From the NCBI GenBank assembly GCA_964019425.1, contig OZ025782.1:1718532-1782531 (forward strand): a stretch of 64,000 nt of DNA, given 5' to 3'. The stretch is from Flectonema sp. DT1601 (lineage: Eukaryota > Euglenozoa > Diplonemea > Diplonemida > Diplonemidae). The translations under genes and the position numbers were made by a program. The notes beneath the pieces are model-generated. The model saw nothing but the letters and a program-made list of their open reading frames with translations, did no database searches and was not told where the DNA came from. Shown one piece after another: positions 57,212-64,000 of the stretch (position 1 is its first letter; each line of letters opens with the position of its first letter).

Positions 57212-58173
57212 ACTCCCCATTTTTAACTACAAAAAAAAAAAAAAAACATTAAAAAAACAAAAAAAAACAAAACACACATAATCCCTTTGTTAACGAAATA
57301 AAAGGAAAATTCCACTTAAGTTCATTGAAGATAGTTTTAAAAAAAAACGTGTCTTTTTTTTTTATTTTTTTTATTTTTTATATATCTCGGGTGTTTTTCG
57401 GTAAGAATGGCATACGGAAAACGCTGTAGTTCTGCACGCTCTTCCCCCCCTGTCTATTAATTTGTTACTAACGGTAGTAGTGCCCGTAAAAAAAAATATA
57501 ATTTCTTTTCTTAAAAAAAAAAAAAAAAAAATGGTATGAGCTGATTTGTAGAGAGCTACAACCATGGAAAAAAAAAAAAAAAAAAAGCACGATCGGTTTT
57601 CCTTTTTTATTTATTTTTGAATACTTTTCCACAAAAGCAAGATGACTTTTATTTATTCACTGTTCTGATGATTTCTTTTTTTTTTTTTTTTTTTTTTTCC
57701 CCTTGTTCTTTGTTTTCTTTAATGAGTAGTCGCGTTGTACTACACGTAGTAACGCAACAAATTTATTCAAAATCTTTCTTGTCGTGTCGTGAAGAATGTC
57801 TGCGAGTAAAATGAAGTTCAATTCCCCCTACCCGCTGTTTTACAGCCTTAAGTTCTCTGATTTGTGGGTCAGATGTGGTCAAGTAATCTCCGACCCTTCT
57901 GACTATTCTTTACCTTGAACAACCGCGTTAGTCTATTATTTATTTCTCTTGTCCAGCAGTCAGACCTACTGGTGCAATATAAATCCAATTTTTACACTCT
58001 TTTTTTTTATTTTTTTTTGTTCTCCCGTTTATTTGCCCCTAATCTTTTTTTAATGGTGCAGTTTTTTTTTTTTTTTTTTTTTTTTTTTCACCCCCATTTC
58101 CTCCAAAAACTTTTGAACGTGATTTATGTTATTTTCCCAAGTTCCCTCCATTTCTCTCTCAACATTACATTTT

Positions 58174-58204
<31 letters not shown>

Positions 58205-59812
58205 TTACTTTACTGAATAATCGAAACCTACTTTTTTTAGTGTCTTAGCTACTGTGTTCGCATTACTTCCCTTCGCGAGGGGTGTCACCGACAACCGTAT
58301 TTTCGCGGGGTTAGAACTGGGGCATTCAAGCTATTGTTGACTTTCAAGTACAATAATAATAGTGTTACCCTCCCTCTACCCATTTACCGGAAAAAAAAAA
58401 AAAAAAAAAAAAAAAAACTAAAAGCATGGTTGTGCCAGCTGTGCTGTCTAAGGGTTGAACGAAAGTACGTTCCCTGAGAACTTCCCAAGAGAGCAAAGCC
58501 ACCACCATGCGAATTTCAATGTATTGGGGCCTACGTGATACTACCACTACTCATCCTCCTTAGGACGACCGTCGCTATAAAAAAAACTCAACTTTTTATA
58601 AATCCCCTCCAAGAGCCTTCTTCACTTAACCTCCGCGACAACATTCTCTTGACTGAGAATAAAAGAAACGAAGTGTGCGTTATATGTGTAAGAAGACTTT
58701 AGAACACAATATTGACAATGAAAAAAGTAGCAACGGTTATAAAAAAAAAAAAAAAAAAAAAAAAATGCTTCTAATAACTTATTAGCAAAAAATCGAAAAA
58801 AAAAAAAAAAAGAAATATTTCTCCCTTTTTAAAAAAATTGAAGCAAAAATTAAAAATAAAATAAAATAGTCCTGCCTCCTACACTCCTACACTTGGTGTT
58901 AGTCGTGGTTGCTTCAAGCGATGTACGAACCCACTTACTGTTCCATTTTTCTTATAGGCGTGCTATATAATTTACTGTATGAAACCATTCACACCTCTCT
59001 TCCCCGGATTCTTAGTTTCTGCAATTCGCGTGATGGACTTGCGTTTGTATCCGTCCCTGTTCTTAATAATTTTTTTTATATGTTTATTTTTATTAAAAAA
59101 AAAAAGCTTCTTAAAAAAAAAAACGATCGCATATTTTCCCCTTTTTTTTGCTTCCTTTTATTTTATTTTATTTTATTATTTTTTTTTTTTTTGTCTACAC
59201 TCACCTCTCTTGTCTCCTCCCTGATTAACGTAAAGATATCGACGTTGAGATATCTGACGTGGTAAACAAACTTTAAAAGGCCCCGCATAGCCTCCTTGCT
59301 CGCTCGATAATTTATTCTTTGCTCTGAACCTTGCTCCCCTTGGCTGTCTCATTTTATTTTTCTTTGTGTTTTATTGTTTTCTTTCTCCCTCCCTACTTGC
59401 ACTTTTCTGGTAGTCCTCTTTTTTGTTAATAGCGGGCTTGGTAGAGTGGTTTTTTCCCCCATCCCTTTTTATTATTATTTATTACCCGATTTTTTATCCC
59501 TTTACAAGAAGAAACAGCCTTAAAGTAATTTTTTGAACCGTTTGATTCTCTCTCGCTTTCACCGTTCCATTTATTTTCTTTTTTTTTTTTTTGCCGTCCC
59601 TCAGCCTTTCGATCTCAGAAGAAGTACTTACTGAGGAGCAGGTAATATTGTGATTACTTTTATTTATCTAAACAGGATTATGAGAAAAGAATATGAATTG
59701 AGTCTCAACACGGAGAGATACAATATTCGAAGTTAGTATTATAAAGTTTCTTCTTTGTGTTGAACTTCTATCTCATTTCTCCAGGTAGGAACAGAACCCA
59801 CCCTACCAACCT
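57212..59812. other. Gene desert
   Basis: No gene. Long A/T runs at about 57510, 57680, 58065, 58180, 58390, 58740 and 58797. Non-repetitive patches at 58240-58340 and 58425-58570 have no convincing frame. An acceptor CATTTCTCCAG ends at 59784. Confidence 0.55.
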
Positions 59813-62533
59813 ATGAATACTAATCGATTACCTGTCCCTTCAGAAATGAGAAATACAATTCGAATTAGGAAGAAGTTGAGTTACAAGGTTTCGAGTAGCG
59901 TACCAAAACAGGTTCGAATGACTTCTGTTTCAAAGCTTCAATTACCGAAGAGACAATTACCAGCAATATGTGGTGTGTCAAAAGGGATAACAGAAAATAA
60001 TGAGGTCACTTTAACACCATTTGAACAAATATCATTCAGGCTCGAAGAACTAACAGATCGATACTCTCCTGCAACGGCATGCGATGAACTGAGAGTTCAA
60101 TATTTGAGAGCTTGCAGAATAGTTTTAAAAGACGGAATGGAACTCGTATGCGACCACCTCAGTAAAGATGATCACAATAAGGATTTACATAAACTACTTT
60201 CACTGGTTTGGAATTCACACGTTGATTCTTTTAATGATTTTGCTGCTGCGTACGATACCAACGTGTCGGAAATGAAAGTAAAGGTTGAACAGTTGGAAGA
60301 TAACCTCCGAGCTGAGAGGTATAATTATTTGTATTCCCTTCGTGTTCTTGAAGACATGATTAGGAAAGAAGATGACTTAGCTGATCAAATAAAGAAAGAA
60401 GTTTCTGAAGCAGAAGGACAACACACAACCCGAGTAAGTAATTTAAGAACTGAAATCGGTCGATTGGAATTTGAGAGAAACAACACGACGAGGCAATTAC
60501 GTAGATTGACAATGGAAGCTATTGATGTACCGAAAACTCAAAAAAGTGAATTGGAAGAGATAACCCGTGAACTGAGTGATGCTAAAGTAATAATAGCATC
60601 ATGTAGATCTGTCATAAGAGATGCGAGAAACAGAATTGACGACACCGATGATGTGACTGAAATAACTTGCGTAGAAGACATCATTTTACCTACTCACACA
60701 TGTCCAATAGCTGAAATACCTGACAAGGTAGAGACTGGATGTCAAGTAGACCCGAGTAACTTTCTAAACGACTCAGTACTATCCCCACCTGGTAGATTCT
60801 CAAAAAATGAATCTATTCAAGACCTACACACTGACATTAATGATTCAACAAAGAAACGAGTAACCCGACAGTACAGCGCTGGTAGTCGGAGGAAGCTTAA
60901 AAACCAACAGTCATCAAGGAAGGTCACAACAATTAAAAAGAGAGGAAGTAATGCAGGTTCTACTAAAGGATCTATTCGTTCAAAAGACATTTCTGACAGC
61001 AGTGATGAAACTGGTTCACCAACATTAAGAAAAAGGAGTAACGCCAGTGCTGTTGGTTCTAATGGAAGTTCAGTTAACGTTAGAAGAATGAGTTCTGCAA
61101 GGAATCGAACTTTAGTCAAAGAGATGAGTTCGAATCCGCCTTCGCCTTTTCCAAAAGGAAAAAGTTTGAGAGCGACGAGCCCGACGAGAAAGAAAAGTTG
61201 CACACCCACAGCCAGTCAACAACAACAACAACAACAAGAACAACCACAGCAACTGCGAATACAACTGCATACAGACGCAGTAGATGCAACTGACGATAAA
61301 TCATCAGGTGAAAGTGAACCAGCCGATACCTACAAAGATTTATTTGATATCATTGCAAGAGATACTAACGAAGATATTATTATAGACGAGAAGGATGATA
61401 TCCCACTTAGAGGTTGGAGTAATGATATAATCTGGCCTGGAATTCCCCTCCGCACTCACAAAAAAATACCCGGAATCTCAACCGCATTTGACAGTATTTT
61501 ATCACAACGTCGTTCTGTTGTAGAGGAAGAGTCTCAAACAGGTCAACAAGTAGCTGAAAGTATTCCAAACTCGTTTTTACCATTTTTTGGTCAGCATGTG
61601 AAGTCAACTGCAACATGCAGATCAATGAGATGCTGGTTATTACCAATAATTGAAAAAATAATTCTTGAGAGGGTGGCAGCAGAGACTGAAGCGGAGCAGC
61701 CTACAGTTCATCCCCCTATCGTAGAATTCTTATATAATTCATTCTTAACCACATTCAGAGATAGGCGTGTTGCAGAAGCTTGGTTATCTGATCTTTTTGC
61801 TAGCTGTAAGATTCACATGTCGAATAATCCACGAGTTCGATTGTTCTCAGCATTCACAGAGTTAGATAATGTTCTCGGAGGTGACGCCTTCAGTGCGTTC
61901 ATCGCACTAGTTATAAAACTGTTGCAGCAGTCTCATTCATCTTCTTTGGTCAAGTCATTAGAAAGACGAAATAGCATTGATCGAAAAAGTAATAAAAAAT
62001 CTATTCAAAAAAGTATATCAATCCCAACAGCTGAGAGGCTCGTAATGGATTTGTTCGGAGGGATAGTCGGATTTGAAAAAGCAATGCATTTAAAAAAGGC
62101 AGTTTCTTCGATTCCATACGCCGATGGAGATACCGAAAAATGTATCTCCACCGACACATTATTGTTTACTGTCATTAATACTTGGGATTTGGTAGTCACG
62201 CAACACATTATTGACTACATGAAGAAAGTAATTAGTTGGCTTGAACCAGATCCCAAAGGAGTAACTAGACAAGACTACGTAAAGTTATCAGCTGTGTTAT
62301 TGTCTCCTTCTTATGGAGATCAGAGTGACGTTTATGAAGTCGATAACCCGATAGTGGATCGGATTTTTAGAAAATCGAAATTTGTATCTGCGCAGGTAGT
62401 CACTGATTTTATCTTAGCACATGCCTCAGGCATTCCAAACCTCAGAGGAATTAAAATATTACTCGCGACACTTGACACAGTTACTCCTGAAGAAGTAAAA
62501 TCTGGTAAAGAAAGTCGTACCATTTTGTTATAG
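59813..62533 (+). CDS. Large coiled-coil protein, function unknown
   Basis: The 906-residue product starts with a basic, Ser-rich 60 residues, then a mostly helical region about 75-285 with heptads (VSEMKVKVEQLEDNLRAERY, RLEFERNNTTRQLRRLTMEA, ELEEITRELSDAKVII) that form a coiled coil. Residues about 330-480 are a Ser/Arg/Lys-rich disordered tract with a Gln run from CAA repeats. The last 400 residues are a folded helical region (EFLYNSFLTTFRDRRVAEAWL, DLFASCKIHMSNNPRVRLFS, LDNVLGGDAFSAFIALVIKLL, TWDLVVTQHIIDYMKKVISWL) with no motif I can name; the layout resembles coiled-coil axonemal or basal-body proteins. The order of coiled coil, basic linker and helical domain suggests a cytoskeletal role, but that is inference. 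No intron; acceptor at 59784. Confidence 0.85.
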   Translation: MNTNRLPVPSEMRNTIRIRKKLSYKVSSSVPKQVRMTSVSKLQLPKRQLPAICGVSKGITENNEVTLTPFEQISFRLEELTDRYSPATACDELRVQYLRACRIVLKDGMELVCDHLSKDDHNKDLHKLLSLVWNSHVDSFNDFAAAYDTNVSEMKVKVEQLEDNLRAERYNYLYSLRVLEDMIRKEDDLADQIKKEVSEAEGQHTTRVSNLRTEIGRLEFERNNTTRQLRRLTMEAIDVPKTQKSELEEITRELSDAKVIIASCRSVIRDARNRIDDTDDVTEITCVEDIILPTHTCPIAEIPDKVETGCQVDPSNFLNDSVLSPPGRFSKNESIQDLHTDINDSTKKRVTRQYSAGSRRKLKNQQSSRKVTTIKKRGSNAGSTKGSIRSKDISDSSDETGSPTLRKRSNASAVGSNGSSVNVRRMSSARNRTLVKEMSSNPPSPFPKGKSLRATSPTRKKSCTPTASQQQQQQQEQPQQLRIQLHTDAVDATDDKSSGESEPADTYKDLFDIIARDTNEDIIIDEKDDIPLRGWSNDIIWPGIPLRTHKKIPGISTAFDSILSQRRSVVEEESQTGQQVAESIPNSFLPFFGQHVKSTATCRSMRCWLLPIIEKIILERVAAETEAEQPTVHPPIVEFLYNSFLTTFRDRRVAEAWLSDLFASCKIHMSNNPRVRLFSAFTELDNVLGGDAFSAFIALVIKLLQQSHSSSLVKSLERRNSIDRKSNKKSIQKSISIPTAERLVMDLFGGIVGFEKAMHLKKAVSSIPYADGDTEKCISTDTLLFTVINTWDLVVTQHIIDYMKKVISWLEPDPKGVTRQDYVKLSAVLLSPSYGDQSDVYEVDNPIVDRIFRKSKFVSAQVVTDFILAHASGIPNLRGIKILLATLDTVTPEEVKSGKESRTILL

Positions 62534-62787
62534 AATCACTTCACCCCCCTTCCCGCTCTCTATTTATAAGAGACTTGTTCTCTTCAATTACACTCTTGTC
62601 TGTCTTACGGCAGCTGCACCGCCAGTTTTGAATTCGTTTTTTGAAGTACTTTTCACACCTCGTGATAACATTTTATTATTTAACACGGAAAAGGACAATG
62701 AAATAGAATAGTAGCACTCCTACGAGTGAATGTTGTTGTTATGGTAATTTATATATTTTCAGCAGGTGGGGGGCTCTGCGGGGTAAA

Positions 62788-64000
62788 ATGTCCCGCGCAG
62801 AAGAATGGAATGCACCTGCAAGCACTGCAGAGAGAGGTATGGTTGAAGTAATATTCTCGCACTTTGATAATGACAAAGATGGATATTGGAATTATACTGA
62901 GGCTAGAGAAGCTTATCAGATGTTAGATGACACCGACATGTCGTTTGCAACATTCAAATTAAAGTGTGAAGAAGCGAATACTGAACCAGCGAAGGGATGG
63001 AATTTAAAACACGTTATTGGATTCTATTCTTCACCAGAAGTATCTGAAGCTCTGGTAGAACATTATCAGAAAGTATTAGGAGTTAGGAAGGCTACTAAAA
63101 CACGAAGAGATTCTTCACGTTCTTCGAACTCATCTCGTGCAAGTGTCACAAGACACAACACAAGAATTACAAGCCATCCAAGTAACTCTCGTCAAGTGTT
63201 AATTGACCTTCAGGCTGATCAGCTGTACTCTGCTATGAATGGTTTCGGAACTGACGAGGACGCTGTTTTTCAAATCATCGCAGCTCAAACCTCACAATCA
63301 GAATGGGACTATTTATGTGACACTTTTTCTAAACGACACCCAAAATTTAATAACGGCAACCTCATAAAGTCATTGGAGAAAGAATTCTCTTCAAAAGAAA
63401 TGAAACGTGCGATAGCTATGCTGGAGTCTAATGGCATTCAACTACATAATAAAAAAGTCGGTAGTAGGAGAAGCAGCATGAGTAGTCAACAGTCTGGAGG
63501 ATACTCAAAAAGAGCTAGCCCTCATTCACCCGTCCCACCAGATCAAATAGCTGCTGACTTGCATGCTGCAATGAAAGGTTTTGGAACAAATGAAGAAGGC
63601 ATTTTTAGATATGTGAACAGAGTTCAGGATCAAGAACATTGGAAAAATGTTCAGCAATCATTCGCAATTAAGTTTCCGTCTTTTAAAAATGGAGAATTGA
63701 TTGCAGCTTTACAAGATGAACTTACAACAAGTGAATTCAACACAGTAAAGAAACTCTTAGCATCAAAAGGCATCAGTATGATCGTTCCTAAGTCTGGAAC
63801 AGGTAAGAATACTTCAGGTACCAATTATAGTAATAACCTAGCTGATGATTTATTCAAAGCAATGAAAGGATTTGGTACTGACGAAGCGCTCGTGATGGAG
63901 GTTTTAAAAAATATTAAAAATACGGAGCAGTGGGGAAATATTTGTCAAGCATTCGCTACTAGACATTCAGACTTTCACGGAGGCGATCTCACGGCAGCAC
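62788..64000 (+). CDS. Annexin with an N-terminal EF-hand (5' part, runs off the window)
   Basis: Annexins bind acidic membranes in a calcium-dependent way. The frame is open from the ATG at 62788 to the window end (404 residues visible). Residues about 20-50 have a canonical EF-hand loop, DNDKDGYWNYTE, which can bind calcium; a Ser/Arg-rich linker follows. Three annexin repeats are visible, each with a type II calcium-site signature: LYSAMNGFGTDEDAVFQII (about 149), LHAAMKGFGTNEEGIFRYV (about 259) and LFKAMKGFGTDEALVMEVL (about 356). They are separated by longer than usual Ser/Lys-rich or Gly/Asn linkers, whereas textbook annexins pack four repeats tightly. EF-hand plus annexin repeats is an unusual order. 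The acceptor TTTTCAGCAG ends at 62765, 22 bases before the ATG. A second EF-hand-like loop is not evident. Confidence 0.92.
   Translation, partial: MSRAEEWNAPASTAERGMVEVIFSHFDNDKDGYWNYTEAREAYQMLDDTDMSFATFKLKCEEANTEPAKGWNLKHVIGFYSSPEVSEALVEHYQKVLGVRKATKTRRDSSRSSNSSRASVTRHNTRITSHPSNSRQVLIDLQADQLYSAMNGFGTDEDAVFQIIAAQTSQSEWDYLCDTFSKRHPKFNNGNLIKSLEKEFSSKEMKRAIAMLESNGIQLHNKKVGSRRSSMSSQQSGGYSKRASPHSPVPPDQIAADLHAAMKGFGTNEEGIFRYVNRVQDQEHWKNVQQSFAIKFPSFKNGELIAALQDELTTSEFNTVKKLLASKGISMIVPKSGTGKNTSGTNYSNNLADDLFKAMKGFGTDEALVMEVLKNIKNTEQWGNICQAFATRHSDFHGGDLTAA

Overview
The window is nuclear DNA of a flagellated protist. Genes are interrupted by short GT-AG introns (52 to 218 bp where I could fix both ends), all three standard stop codons are used, and the space between genes is very AT-rich, full of A or T homopolymers of 8 to 35 bases and simple repeats. 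A flagellum is implied by a DNAAF2/PF13-type dynein assembly factor, an adenylate kinase with an RIIa/DPY30-like N-terminus, a large two-pass cyclase and an ankyrin protein with an MGNCG acylation-type N-terminus.

All 20 or so supported genes lie on the + strand. Most have an AG acceptor preceded by a pyrimidine-rich or T-rich stretch, often only 12 to 40 bases upstream of the start codon. One-strand gene order plus an acceptor at each gene is what a trans-splicing polycistronic genome (Euglenozoa, also dinoflagellates and perkinsids) looks like. A pyruvate:NADP+ oxidoreductase (known from Euglena and a few other protists) and an 18S rRNA scrap with a euglenozoan-like stretch fit a euglenozoan other than a typical intron-less trypanosomatid. 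This placement is inference, not proof.

Layout: 1-4.1 kb, a partial unknown gene and a four-exon GBA2-type glucosylceramidase; 4.1-12.8 kb, gene-poor with two small unknown genes and a four-copy hairpin repeat; 12.8-25.3 kb, a dense block (Maf pyrophosphatase, divergent Pus7, Ubl-like LRR protein, DNAAF2, unknown membrane protein, ankyrin protein, tandem cyclase); 25.3-30.1 kb, a gene desert holding an uninterrupted 1.18 kb (AAC)n array; 30.1-36.4 kb, AlkB-like dioxygenase, SWEET transporter, adenylate kinase, tRNA-like and 18S rRNA scraps, NTF2-like/CCCH protein; 36.4-45.6 kb, a second desert with dispersed repeat copies; 45.6-57.2 kb, ankyrin, TUTase-like nucleotidyltransferase, polyQ-BMT5-like protein, alpha/beta hydrolase and PNO; 57.2-59.8 kb, desert; 59.8-64 kb, coiled-coil protein and an EF-hand annexin running off the end.

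The genes do not form one pathway. Recurrent themes are flagellum and signalling (DNAAF2, cyclase, adenylate kinase, ankyrins, annexin), RNA metabolism (Pus7, TUTase, BMT5-like, CCCH, tRNA-modifying AlkB candidate) and anaerobic-capable pyruvate oxidation (PNO). Splice junctions were set by reading frame and family similarity by eye; no database search was possible.
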